Assembly: GCA_944989445.1 (NCBI GenBank)
Contig: CALYLW010000314.1
Span: forward strand, 146,124 to 210,123
Origin: Ampullaceana balthica
Taxonomy: Eukaryota; Mollusca; Gastropoda; Lymnaeidae
Length of the DNA: 64,000 nucleotides
Direction: 5' to 3'
The notes under the pieces were generated by a model. It saw nothing but the letters and a program-made list of their open reading frames with translations, was not told where the DNA came from and ran no database searches. This document shows, piece after piece, positions 21,962 through 32,800 of this stretch (the stretch's first letter is position 1; every line of letters begins with the position of its first letter). Both the position numbers and the translations under genes were made by a program.

Positions 21962-22063
21962 GTTGTTTTGGATAAACGAATTCTTCAGTTAATTAATGTG
22001 CACAAGATTAATTACTGTGAGAACGCCTACATAGAATGAGAAATATAAAGTTATATCGTTACA
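21703..22063 (+). repeat. 3' LTR
   Basis: It starts TGTCACATC and ends GTTACA, matching the 5' LTR. It has an expanded (TA)n (about 21900-21957) and an added GTAAGGTCAC near 21736. The last base abuts GGTGCC of the flanking C-rich minisatellite. Confidence 0.92.
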
Positions 22064-22068
22064 GGTGC

Positions 22069-23446
22069 CACTCCCTCTCCCCCCCACCCCACTACGACAA
22101 CTTGTCAGTCACTGCCCCCACCCCCCTACGACAACTTGTCAGTCACTGCCCCCACCCCACTACGACAACTTGTCAGTCCCTGCCCCCCAACCCCACTACG
22201 ACAACTTGTCAGTCACTGCCTCCCAACCCCACTACGACAACTTGTCAGTCACTGCCCCCCAACCCCACTACGACAACTTGTCAGTCACTGCCCCCCACCC
22301 CACTACAACTTGTCAGTCACTGCCCCCCACCCCACTACGACAACTTGTCATTCAATGCCACCCAACCCCACTACGACAACTTGTCAGTCACTGCCCCCCA
22401 CCCCACTACGACAACTTGTCAGTCACTGCCCCCCACCCCACTACGACAAATTGTCAGTCACTCCCCCCAACCCCACTACGACAACTTGTCAGTCACTGCC
22501 CCCCAACCCCACTACGACAACTTGTCAGTCACTGCCCCCCACCCCACTACGACAACTTGTCAGTCACTGCCCCCCAACCCCACTACGACAACTTGTCAGT
22601 CACTGCCCCCCACCCCACTACGACAACTTGTCAGTCACTGCCCCCCAACCCCACTACGACAACTTGTCAGTCACTGCCCCCCACCCAACTACGACAACTT
22701 GTCAGTCACTGCCCCCACCCCACTACAACAACTTGTCAGTCACTACCCCCCAACCCCACTACGACAACTTGTCAGTCACTGCCCCCCACCCCACTACGAC
22801 AACTTGTCAGTCACTGCCCCCCACCCCACTACGACAACTTGTCAGTCACTGCCCCCCACCCCACTACAACTTGTCAGTCACTGCCCCCCACCCCACTACA
22901 ACAACTTGTCAGTCACTGCCCCCCAACCCCACTACGACAACTTGTCAGTCACTGCCCCCCACCCCACTACGACAACTTGTCAGTCACTGCCCCCCACCCC
23001 ACTACGACAAATTGTCAGTCACTCCCCCCAACCCCACTACGACAACTTGTCAGTCACTGCCCCCCAACCCCACTACGACAACTTGTCAGTCACTGCCCCC
23101 CACCCCACTACGACAACTTGTCAGTCACTGCCCCCCAACCCCACTACGACAACTTGTCAGTCACTGCCCCCCACCCCACTACGACAACTTGTCAGTCACT
23201 GCCCCCACCCCACTACAACAACTTGTCAGTCACTACCCCCCAACCCCACTACGACAACTTGTCAGTCACTGCCCCCCACCCCACTACGACAACTTGTCAG
23301 TCACTGCCCCCCCACCCCACTACGACAACTTGTCAGTCACTGCCCCCCACCCCACTACGACAACTTGTCAGTCACTGCCCCCACCCCACTAGACAACTTG
23401 TCAGTCACTGCCCCCCAACCCCACTACGACAACTTGTCAGTCACTG
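22069..23446. repeat. C-rich 34-35 bp minisatellite, about 40 units (left copy)
   Basis: The unit is CCCCCCACCCCACTACGACA plus ACTTGTCAGTCACTG with length variants. GACAACTTGTC in each unit is an 11-bp palindrome. Marked variants recur in order (ACTACAACTTG near 22300 and 22860; ACAAATTGTCAGTCACTCC near 22446 and 23004), so a block of about 560 bp was itself duplicated. All three plus frames are open because C-rich units lack stops. That is not coding evidence. The right duplication copy has only about 10-11 units. Confidence 0.95.
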
Positions 23447-24190
23447 TTTTCCGGGGTCCATAACATCTTAGACAAGATGGATACACATTAAACTTTGCAC
23501 TTTTAGTGAGCTCCCTTGCCAACGTACTCTGTAGAGTTGATGAAAGATTTGTCTGCGACAAACTGCTTGCATCAATTTCCATTAACTTTAAAAAATGATT
23601 TATAAACATTTGGTTCTAAGTTTAATGGTGACATCATTCAGTTTTAACCACGGGTTCCCAAATATTTACTATTAGTTCTATCTTTAATTCACGGAGATCC
23701 AAACAGCCTTCGAAGGTAATTTACAACATAAAGTTAAGGTCTTCCTTATCTTGGGTAGCACCGTAACATATCTCCATAAATCAGAGCTAATGTCAAGGTC
23801 AGCAATGGAATGATCTCTTTTCGGCATTTGTTGAGCGTTTGTATTAAAACAGAAAAATTTTGAGCCTGAATCTATAATGAACATAATGTCAAACAGTTCA
23901 AAATTTTAAAGATAATAACAATTTGTTATCGAACCGAAACCTGGAGAGCAACATCGAGCATTACCCAAAGTGCAGATGTTCATTAACAATTTCATTTGTC
24001 TCGAACATATGAACGAATTTGGTTAACAATACTCACTGACAAAGTCATACAAGATCATATTGCTGAAAGCCTCATAAGAAAACGATAGGAAACGATATTC
24101 GCAAATCACCAAGGTGTTCCAACTACGCAAATCCTACCATAGGGGTAAGGGAAGATTGGAGTCAATGGCATCATTCCGTCTCGAGAGATG
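23447..24190. other. Duplicated non-coding segment
   Basis: Unique-looking sequence. 23447-23665 is present only in this left copy. The right copy has a LINE tail in its place. The remainder matches 28182-28680 with small indels, such as about 28 bp at 24000-24028 that is missing on the right. Confidence 0.6.
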
Positions 24191-24205
24191 ATGGTGCATC
24201 ACCGT

Positions 24206-24580
24206 TGGGTTGGGTTGCATTTCCTCGTGTTGCTGAGCAGACCTATACTTGAGTGACAGCCCCTATCACAGCTTTTGCACATGAGTTCTGTGATTAAAAA
24301 TGTTTTGGCCTTTCTCCTAACTCCTCTGTCTTCAGCCTCCTCCATCCTTCGCTCCTTGGCTACTATGACGCCCTCTTTGACAACTGTTAGCCACGTAGAT
24401 CGGTCTTCTGCCTTAAACTCCCTGTGCTTATTCTGGCTGCTTTCATATCTCTCTGGAAGACATCCTTAAATCGGAGACGTGGGCGACCTGTCTTCCTCTT
24501 TCCGGATGCCAGTTCCCTATATAGGAGGTCATTGGGGATGCGACCCGGGCTCATTCTTTTTACATGTCCTATAGTCTTTT
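24206..24580 (-). pseudogene. LINE 3'-end coding remnant (left copy)
   Basis: On the minus strand the translation gives GHVKRMSPGRIPNDLLY, then ELASGKRKTGRPRLRFKD and VFQRDMKAA. After a stop come MEEAEDRGVRRKA and a C..C...C-type finger (LMCKSCDRGCHSSIGLLS). This is the C-terminal tail of non-LTR retrotransposon reverse transcriptases, as in many invertebrate LINE-derived craniofacial-development-protein-2-like models. Only about 375 bp remain and stops are present. The family (RTE, L2 or related) cannot be fixed. Confidence 0.75.
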
Positions 24581-24599
24581 TAGGCGTCCTTCACTAGAT

Positions 24600-25570
24600 G
24601 TATAGGAAGATAGAATATGAGAGACTAAATAGAGAGGTAGTTCAGAGGTAGACACGGGAGGTATGCGATTCACTAGAAAGCAACTTGAAAGGAAATCGCT
24701 GGACAGGGACGAAATAAAAAATTCTTTGAGACGACCAAAACCCCTGGCAAGGCTAAGTAATCTAATTCTGTCTTAAATACGTTTAGAATATAACGTTTTT
24801 GTTTTAAAGTATGGTTAATTTTGACTGTATTTATTCTACAACTTTATTCATAGACGAACCTGTATGATTGCGTAATTGCAATGAATATTGTGAACAAAAA
24901 CACTTCCTGGTTACCAAGTGATGTGAAACTTGACACGACTCGTCGTCAATGACAACACATGTATGCAAAGGGAAAAAAATACACAATATCAAAATTACAC
25001 TCATAAAAAAAATAATAAAAAATATATGACTCCGCTTATAAATGTGACCTTTCGGTTGTCAAGGATTTCAACGAACATCGTTGGTCAAATGATTGAAGTG
25101 CATGCTTTCTTATCTAAGGATGTCGGTGTGAGTCCAAGCGACAACATATTTAAAAAATAACATATTCTGTAGTTTTAGCCCCTGATGATAACTGAAATAA
25201 ATTTAAATTTAATTTATTTTAATTGTTTTGCATTTCTATTCCAGTTAAATGTCTAAGAATTTCGTTGGATAAGTCATCATTGTTGATAGTTTTCTAATAG
25301 TAAATAGGTTTGATCCAAATGATTTTCGAGATGAGCTTTAAAAGCAATGGCTTAAGTACAAAGAATAAAGCTTAAACTTTATTTTTTAAAAATTGCTCTA
25401 CAAAGGAATTACCAACTTTCTTGTTATTATATACCAGTGTGAGTTCTGGGCTTCTAATGTGTGTCTCAAAAGACAAATCACGTACGAGATGAGATCATGT
25501 CTTAGGCGCACAGCTTACGAAACGAATGTACTCATTAGGAACGAGAAAATAAAACAGATTTTTCGTTAGG
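24600..25570. other. Duplicated non-coding segment (left copy)
   Basis: AT-rich, matching 29100-30058 on the right with few differences. Short frames are shared by both copies (for example 24930-25160) but have no recognisable domain. Confidence 0.55.
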
Positions 25571-25573
25571 CAT

Positions 25574-25606
25574 CATGTTAACAGCACCATATCAGTGCCG
25601 GGACGT
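25574..25606. repeat. Single 33-bp unit (unexpanded state)
   Basis: CATGTTAACAGCACCATATC plus AGTGCCGGGACGT occurs once here. The same unit is present ten times at the corresponding place of the right copy (30059-30388). Confidence 0.9.
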
Positions 25607-25886
25607 GGGGGGTAAATTGAATATAGACGTTGGATGCTCCGTCTGATAGGGTAATGAGACAAGTTATAGTAATACTGGCAATACAAGGTCTTACTGGCCA
25701 TAACCAGATGCTTCATAGCCACTTTCTTTACCATTAGATTATATCGAGTCTGAAAAGTGTTGCTATAGAGAAGTAGGAAATATTTTTAAGCAAGGCCGCG
25801 CAACGTTATTAATTTGTGGACAAACGCTTCATCTCACTAGATCCGCTGCTGCACATTCGCCAGCCTGTGTACCAACGATAAATAAA

Positions 25887-26171
25887 TTGGTCGGACAGTC
25901 TTGTCAGAATACTGATCAGTCTGGGCAGAAGGCTCACAACAGCACTACGCTGGTCGTGCTAGAGTACTGGTCAGTCGACACAGAAAGTCTACAATTGCAC
26001 TACGTTTGTTTCGTGGCCAGTGTAAATGCAATTTTGGCGTTGGACTGTGGGAATGAAAGCCCTGAAATTCCACAACATGAATCCTCATCACCACCCCACC
26101 ACCCCCACCCCGCTGCAGTCCCTTTCCTAGAGCGTGTTCGCGAACAGGGTCTCCAGGCTGAAGCTAACTGA
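25887..26171 (+). other. Open frame conserved between duplication copies, unrecognised
   Basis: A 94-residue frame here and a 93-residue frame at 30668-30949 share about the first 75 residues exactly and then differ by an indel in the C-rich stretch. The identity simply reflects recent duplication. No domain is recognised and I do not claim a gene. Confidence 0.2.
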
Positions 26172-26193
26172 AACAAAAAGAATAACTTCAAAT

Positions 26194-26257
26194 CAGTGGC
26201 GTAGCTAGGTGGCGGTGGGGGAGGTCCGCCCCGGGCGGCACTCATTTAGGGGCGGCA
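26194..26257 (+). mobile_element. Truncated left end of hAT-2 at the duplication junction
   Basis: CAGTGGCGTAGCTAG begins a 64-bp piece almost the same as the left end of the full hAT at 30987. It stops at GGGGCGGCA and passes straight into the CA-repeat that opens the right copy. The flank keeps TTCAAAT, as in the complete element. Confidence 0.9.
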
Positions 26258-26473
26258 AAACATACACGCAGACACACACACACACACACACAAAACCGCT
26301 CACACTTTGATGTTGTTTTGACAAAACAATTCAATTCCATTCTCCAATTAACCGGGAGGCAGATGTTTTATTGCTGCGAACATCGTCTGATAGCGATCGT
26401 CGACATCATTATCTACGTTCAGGCCGAGCCGACATTCCCGCGGGGTTAGCGCGTGATCAAACAGTGCGAGAGA

Positions 26474-26700
26474 ATGTAGCGTTAAAGTCAACCCGGAATT
26501 TAGCTTTAAAGTCAATTTGGAATGTAGCGTTAAAGTCAACCCGGAATGTAGCGTTAATGTCAATTCGGAATGTAGCGTTAAATTAAACCTGGAATGTAGC
26601 GTTAAATTAAACCTGGAATGTAGCGTAACAGTCAACCAGGAAAAGCGTTAAAGTCAACCCGGAATCTGGCTTTAAAGTCACCTGGAATGTAGCTTGTTCC
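26474..26700. repeat. 24-bp minisatellite in right duplication copy
   Basis: Same unit as 14140-14420 but with fewer canonical units, showing array contraction or expansion after duplication. Confidence 0.85.
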
Positions 26701-27744
26701 ATTTCGAAAGGAATTTCTGGTCATGGGAGATAGAGGGAGGAAGTTATTTGGTATGTGGGAGGAAGAGAAATGAAGGACGAAAAAGAGTTGGAGTTAGGAG
26801 GACAGGGTGAGAGAGGTCAAAAAAGTTAAAAAAAGTGCGGAGAAATAGAAAGATAGTGAGAGAGAAAATGATAGAGAAGGGAGATGAGATAAAGCGAGAG
26901 ATGGAGTGATAGTGAGAGACAGAGAGTGATGAACATGTGAGAGACTGGGGTTAGGGCAAAACACAGATACAGACAAGGGAGAGCAAAATGGGAGGGGGTG
27001 TAAAAAGATAAAGGCTTATTTTGAACTTTGTAGGAAAGTTAATTTAAAGTTGACAAGAGAAATATATTTCTTCGGAAGACCAATGCCAAAGTTATAGTTA
27101 TCATTTTTGGGATATTTGCACGAACGTGTGATTAGAAGGCATTTTGGTATTGCAGGTCTTCAATCGGCGTAATGTTTTCACTGATAGCTGAGTCGGGGAA
27201 GTACTATTAGGGAAAGTCCACGTCATCTGGCGCCAACCAACCTGCATTACTAGTGATGATAGCAGGCTTTCCGGTGCCATAGCGACACCACGCCCTTTTC
27301 TTGGTCACCCGTTTTAAAGACACCATCAATACCACAACTGGACGCCTAACACATATTCACCAAGTCCACCTTACAGTGATGCAAACAAAGTCTGAGGACA
27401 GAAGAAGAGGATGGGAAACAAACTTATGTTCACAATGTTCATGGTTTTATGTTAGGTAGTTTTAAATGTACAAATGTTCTAATCAGAATAAGATTAATAC
27501 ACATTAATTCCTTTTTGAAAATCCGACATGGTGACAGGAGGTAGACATCACAATCTACAACACTGTCTAACGTTGCTGATGATATCAAATGAAAGATTTA
27601 GCTTACGATGAGATTAGATGAACGAAACAAAAACAGCAGTTAGTCGTGATTAGGTTAATCTATTTTAACTTTAAACAGATTCGGTTTGAACCAGTTTAGT
27701 AATTCGTGCGAGTTACCTGCCGTTGTTATAAAGTACATTGCGGC

Positions 27745-27749
27745 GGCGC
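27745..27749 (+). other. Empty insertion site for the Gmr1 element
   Basis: GGCGC occurs in the context CATTGCGGCGGCGCCACC, continuous with the C-rich minisatellite. In the left copy the same target is doubled around the retrotransposon. Confidence 0.85.
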
Positions 27750-27750
27750 C

Positions 27751-28102
27751 ACCCCCACCCCTCTACGACAACTTGTCAGTCACTGCCCCCACCCCACTAC
27801 GACAACTTGTCAGTCACTGCCCCCACCCCACTACGACAACTTGTCAGTCACTGCCCCCACCCCACTACGACAACTTGTCAGTCACTGCCCCCACCCCACT
27901 ACGACAACTTGTCAGTCACTGCCCCCACCCCACTACAACTTGTCAGTCACTGCCCCCACCCCACTACGACAACTTGTCAGTCACTGCCCCCACCCCACTA
28001 CGACAACTTGTCAGTCACTGCCCCCAGCCCACTACGACAACTTGTCAGTCACTGCCCCCACCCCACTACGACAACTTGTCAGTCACTGCCCCCGCCCCAC
28101 TG
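27751..28102. repeat. C-rich 34-bp minisatellite, 10-11 units (right copy)
   Basis: Units are of the CCCCACCCCACTACGACAAC type with more uniform length than the left array. One unit has the short ACTACAACTTG variant. Open frames in all phases are a by-product. Confidence 0.93.
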
Positions 28103-28103
28103 A

Positions 28104-28181
28104 CTAAACACAAACCATAGATAAGCGTAGGACGCAATAATCTTCTGTATAGAAGGAGCGTCTGTAAACAGATAAGATAAG
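28104..28181 (+). mobile_element. 5'-truncated LINE tail
   Basis: About 78 bp, almost identical to the 3' end of the LINE at 36864-38690 in the opposite orientation, starting at its final GAC codon and stop (GACTAAACACAAACC) and ending with GATAAGATAAGAT. It replaces about 220 bp of target sequence still present in the left copy (23447-23665). That fits a short LINE insertion with target-site deletion. Confidence 0.85.
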
Positions 28182-28689
28182 ATTTACTATTAGTTCTATC
28201 TTTAATTCACGGAGGTTAAAACAGCCTTCGAAGGTAATTTACAACATAAAGTTAAGGTCTTTCGTATCTTGGGTAGCACCGTGTTGCGCTATTCATTATC
28301 AAAGCTAATGCAAGGTCAGCAATGGAATGATCTCTTTTCGGCATTTGTAGAGCATTTGTATTAAAACAGAAAAATCTTGAGCCTGAATCTATAATGAACA
28401 TAATGTCAAACAGTTCAAAATTTTAAAGATAATAACAATTTGTTATCGAACCGAAACCTGGAGAGCAACATCGAGCATTACCCAAAGTGCAGATGTTCAT
28501 GAACAATTTCATTTGTCAATACTCACTGACAAGGTCATACAAGATCATATTGCTGAAAGCATCAAAAGAAAACGATAGGAAACGATATTCGCAAATCATC
28601 AAGGTGTTCCAACTACGCAAATCCTACCATAGGGGTAAGGGAAGATTGGAGTCAACGGCATCATTCCGTCTCGAGAGATGATGGTGCAT

Positions 28690-29080
28690 CACCGTTGGGT
28701 TGGGTTGCATTTCCTCGTGTTGCTGAGCAGACCTATACTTGAGTGACAGTCCCTACCACAGGTTTTGCACATGAGTTCTGTGCTTTAAAATGTTTTGGCC
28801 TTTCTCCTAGCTCCTCTGTCTGCAGCCTCCTCCATCCTTCGCTCCTTGGCTACTATGACGCCCTCTTTGACAACTGTTAGCCACGTAGATCGGTCTTCTG
28901 CCTTAATTTCCCTGTGCTTATTCTGGCTGCTTTCATATCTCTCTGGAAGACATCCTTAAATCGGAGACGTGGGCGACCTGTCTTCCTCTTTTCGGATGCC
29001 AGTTCCCTATATAGGAGGTCATTGGGGATGCGACCCGGGCTCATTCTTTTTACATGTCCTATAGTCTTTTTAGGCGTCCT
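28690..29080 (-). pseudogene. LINE 3'-end coding remnant (right copy)
   Basis: It is the duplicate of 24206-24580: the same GHVKRMSPGRIPN and GKRKTGRPRLRFKD signature on the minus strand with a few substitutions (for example TTTCGGATG for TTCCGGATG). It was copied as part of the segmental duplication and not independently inserted. Confidence 0.75.
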
Positions 29081-29089
29081 TCACTAGAT

Positions 29090-30058
29090 GTATAGGAAGA
29101 TAGAATATGAGAGACTAAATAGAGAGGTAGTTCAGAGGTAGACACAGGAGATATGCGATTCACTAGAAAGCAACTTGAAAGGAAATCGCTGGTCAGGGAT
29201 GAAAGAAAAAATTCTTTGAGACGACCAAACCCCTGGCAAGGCTAAGTAATTTAATTCTGTCTTAAATACGTTTTGAATATAACGTTTTTGTTTTAAAGTA
29301 TGGTTAATTTTGACTGTCTTTATTCTACAACTTTATTCATAGACGAACCTGTATGATTGCGTATTTGCAATGAATATTGTGAACAAAAACACTTCCTGGT
29401 TACCAAGTGATGTGAAACTTGACACGACTCGTCGTCAATGACAACACATGTATGCAAAGGGAAAAAAATACACAATATCAAAATTACACTCATAAAAAAT
29501 AATAAAAAATATATTACTCCGCTTATAAATGTGACCTTTCGGTTGTCAAGGATTTCAACGAACATCGTTGGTCAAATGATTGAAGTGCATGCTTTCTTAT
29601 CTAGGGATGTCGGTGTGAGTCCAAGCGACAACATATTAGAAAAATAAAATTTTCCTTAGTTTTAGCCCCTGATGATAACTGAAATAATTTTAAATTTAAT
29701 TTATTTTAATTGTTTTGCATTTCTATTCCAGTTAAATGTCTAAGAATTTCGTTGGATAAGTCATCATTGTTGATAGTTTTCTAATAGTAAATAGGTTTGA
29801 TCCAAATGATTTTCGAGATGAGCTTTAAAAGCAATGGCTTAAGTACAAAGAATAAAGATTAAACTTTATTTTTAAAAATTGCTCTACAAAGGAATTACCA
29901 ACTTTCTTGTTATTATATACCAGTGTGCGTTCTGGGCTTCTAATATGTGTCTCAAAAGACAAATCACGTACGAGATGAGATCATGTCTTAGGCGCACAGC
30001 TTACGAAACGAATGTACTATTAGGAACGAGAAAATAAAACAGATTTTTCGTTTGACAT
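29090..30058. other. Duplicated non-coding segment (right copy)
   Basis: It corresponds to 24600-25573. No gene was recognised. Confidence 0.55.
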
Positions 30059-30388
30059 CATGTTAACAGCACCATATCAGTGCCGGGACGTCATGTTAAC
30101 AGCACCATATCAGTGCCGGGACGTCATGTTAACAGCACCATATCAGTGCCGGGACGTCATGTTAACAGCACCATATCAGTGCCGGGACGTCATGTTAACA
30201 GCACCATATCAGTGCCGGGACGTCATGTTAACAGCACCATATCAGTGCCGGGACGTCATGTTAACAGCACCATATCAGTGCCGGGACGTCATGTTAACAG
30301 CACCATATCAGTGCCGGGACGTCATGTTAACAGCACCATATCAGTGCCGGGACGTCATGTTAACAGCACCATATCAGTGCCGGGACGT
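30059..30388. repeat. 33-bp minisatellite, 10 perfect units
   Basis: Ten units of CATGTTAACAGCACCATATC plus AGTGCCGGGACGT with no visible difference. The left copy holds one. Two plus-strand frames read the repeat and are not genes. Confidence 0.95.
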
Positions 30389-31779
30389 GGGGGTAAATTG
30401 AATATAGACGTTGGATGCTCCGTCTGATAGGGTAATGAGGCAAGTTATAGTAATACTGACAATACAAGGTCTTACTGGTCATAACCAGATGCTTCATAGC
30501 CACTTTCTTTACCATTAGATTATATCGAGTCTGAAAAGTGTTGCTATAGAGAAGTAGGAAATATTTTTAAGCAAGGCCGCGCAACGTTATTAATTTGTGG
30601 ACAAACGCTTCATCTCACTAGATCCGCTGCTGCACATTCGCCAGCCTGTGTACCCACGATAAATAAATTGGTCGGACAGTCCTGTCAGAATACTGATCAG
30701 TCTGGGCAGAAGGCTCACAACAGCACTACGCTGGTCGTGCTAGAGTACTGGTCAGTCGACACAGAAAGCCTACAATTGCACTACGTTTGTTTCGTGGCCA
30801 GTGTAAATGCAATTTTGGCGTTGGACTGTGGGAATGAAAGCCCTGAAATTCCACAACATGAATCCTCATCACCACCCCACCACCCCCCCACCCCGCTGCG
30901 CTGCAGTCCCTTTCCTAGAGCGTGTTCGCGAACAGGGTCTCCAGGCTGAAGCTAACTGAAACAAAAAGAATAACTTATGTTCAAATCAGTGGCGTAGCTA
31001 GGGGGCGGTGGGGGCGGTCCGCCCCGGGCGGCACTCATTTAGGGGCGGCATTTGTGGGCATTTGAAAAGTACAAACATTTCCGACAACCGCCCTTTTTCT
31101 TTTGAAAGGGGGAAAACCAAGGTGAAACAAAAATATTCGTAATTTCCGAGTCTTAATTAACGGATTCGCACAACATTTGTTTGATTACATAGTGGATATT
31201 ATAACTAACGCAAAACCGTTCAAAAATTTTTAATCGCTCAAAAAACGTATCCATTTGTTTTGGAAAACTAAGCGGTATAAGTCACAGATGACGCTTTTAT
31301 AAGAAAACTACCCAAAAAAACACATCACCGCTGGGCCGAATAATGTGTGCTATTAATATCGCCACGACAGTTTTTACGTGGAATTTCGACATTCGCAGAA
31401 TGATGCGCGAACAAGTACCTACAAGGCATGGTGGTTCAAATATTGTGTTTAACTTGCAAGTAGTAATTTATATTACTGATTCAGTTTTCAGTAAATTATT
31501 GTAAGGTAAGTTATTAAAAATTAAATTTATTTTGTTTTTATTGCATTAAAGTAGCACAAATAATTTGTGTTTTTCATTAAAATACGGTTATTCATTAAGC
31601 ATGTTACGCCTATCCATATTAAATTAATAGTAATGTGTAAATAATTTGAATTCGTCTATTTTATGGAAAATTATTAAGATTTATGACAAGAATATGTAAA
31701 TATTCAAATTTCTCCGTTAATAAACACCACAACAGGCATAATAATTTCGAAAAAGACATACTTTAAACTTTCAAGCGTC

Positions 31780-32515
31780 TTGGAAAAATTGACATCTGAA
31801 GAAGTAACTAGGAAAACGAGATCAGATGCTGGAATTTTACTCAATTCAATGCAATCTTTTTCTCTTCTATGTTATCTAATTTATGGGAACCCGTCATTTT
31901 TTAAATTAATGCAAAGCCATTGCATGGAACAAAGAGATGTGCTAATACAAAATGCTGTTATATCAGCCAAACAATTTGTGAAGAGATGGAGATATCAACT
32001 GAACGCCTAGTTAGAAGGAGAAAAAATATGAGTAGGGAAAATTCAGAAGACGTGGTTCTATCTTTAGAACAAGAAGTACAACGAGAATTTTTTTTATCCA
32101 TGGATGGAATTATAAAATAAAATAAAATAACGCTTTGATGAGTTGCATGTCCTTGCAAGAAAATATTCGTATATAATACCATGTAACCTACTAAATGAAG
32201 CATTTGAACATCAAATAAATTACTTTATTGACATTGACAGTTCAATATGGAAAGAAAAAAGATCCAGGTTTTTATGGCTGTACCTACACTACAAGAAGAG
32301 GCATTATGTTAGAAAAACGGGGGAAAAGGCACCCTTGATCTATTAAAATTTATTCAACAGTATAGATTGGAAAATTCTGTACCCAACATTGTAATTTTGT
32401 TATGAATTTTTTCAACTATTGCTATCAGTGTCGCTAGTTGTGAAAGGAGCTGCTCCAAACTGAAGTTGATAAAAATTATCTTCGTTCCACAATGAGCGAT
32501 TAAAGACAACAAAAT
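31780..32515 (+). pseudogene. hAT transposase pseudogene (ZMYM1-like/Zaphod-like)
   Basis: Pieces in different frames: EKLTSEEVTRKTRSDAGILL (about 31780), then ERLVRRRKNMSREN and EVQREFFLSMDG, then FDELHVLARKYSYIIPCNLL (about 32135). The C-terminal dimerisation signature SLASCERSCSKLKLIK is at about 32430-32477, after which the frame shifts. These match the C-terminal half of hAT transposases related to vertebrate ZMYM1-type proteins. The N-terminal zinc finger and the catalytic region upstream of 31780 are missing. Confidence 0.78.
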
Positions 32516-32638
32516 CTTGCAATACTGTCCATAGAACAAGATATTACAAATAATTTTAATTTTGATAGCATAATACACGATTTTTCTATTATGAAAGTTA
32601 GGAAAGTAAATGTATAAATATGTTTACATACTAATGTA

Positions 32639-32800
32639 CAGAGGCGTAACTGGGTTTTTGACGCCCTTGGCTAATTTATTTTTGGCGCCTTTTATTTAAA
32701 TAAAAATTTAAAAATTAGAGATTTAGCGGCGCCCTTTTGAACTGGCGCAGGCCGGCGCCCTTGGCAACTGCCCCAATGCCAAGCCGTTGTTACGCCACTG
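32639..32800. mobile_element. Nested 162-bp hAT-type MITE
   Basis: The ends are CAGAGGCGTAAC and GTTACGCCACTG, inverted with one mismatch. The 8-bp target duplications CTAATGTA (32631-32638 and 32801-32808) are identical. It has GGCGCC-rich interior blocks and no coding capacity. It inserted into hAT-2 after that element had landed. Confidence 0.92.

Larger units (their letters stand above)
15602..22063 (+). mobile_element. Gmr1-type Ty3/gypsy LTR retrotransposon
   Basis: Direct LTRs (15602-15911 and 21703-22063) start TGTCAC and end GTTACA. The 5-bp flanks are GGCGC (15597-15601) and GGTGC (22064-22068), a target duplication with one change. The pre-insertion site survives at 27745-27749 in the right copy. 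Pol order is protease, integrase, reverse transcriptase, RNase H. Most Ty3 elements have integrase last, and the order seen here defines the Gmr1 group. No envelope gene or chromodomain is visible. Two frame breaks in T runs interrupt integrase, so this copy is probably defective unless they are sequencing errors. Confidence 0.93.
13945..26257 (+). repeat. Left copy of a tandem segmental duplication
   Basis: From the CA-repeat at about 13950 to the GGGGCGGCA at about 26257 (leaving out 15602-22063), the sequence matches 26258-30986 plus the first bases of the hAT there. Colinear landmarks are the 24-bp minisatellite, the GA-rich stretch, the C-rich minisatellite, the LINE remnant, a single 33-bp unit and the 282-bp block at about 25887-26171. 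The right limit falls about 64 bp inside the left end of hAT-2, and the right copy then begins. The join has only a few bases of shared A-rich sequence. Confidence 0.9.
26258..30986 (+). repeat. Right copy of the tandem segmental duplication
   Basis: It starts in a CA-repeat (26262-26292) and ends in the hAT-2 target site. It lacks the LTR element and has a shorter C-rich minisatellite. It carries an extra LINE tail (28104-28181) and a ten-fold 33-bp expansion. Elsewhere it differs from the left copy by scattered substitutions and small indels. Confidence 0.9.

Noticed and set aside
22036..23471. Three overlapping 420-475 residue frames on the plus strand
   Set aside because: They read the C-rich minisatellite in all three phases. 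Absence of stops follows from unit composition, and no start context or splice signal supports a gene.
25887..26171. Host gene conserved between duplication copies
   Set aside because: Identity reflects recent duplication and the frame has no recognisable domain. I kept it only as an unrecognised open frame.
27686..28120. Proline/threonine-rich frames in the right duplication copy
   Set aside because: Same C-rich minisatellite as on the left; open in several phases.
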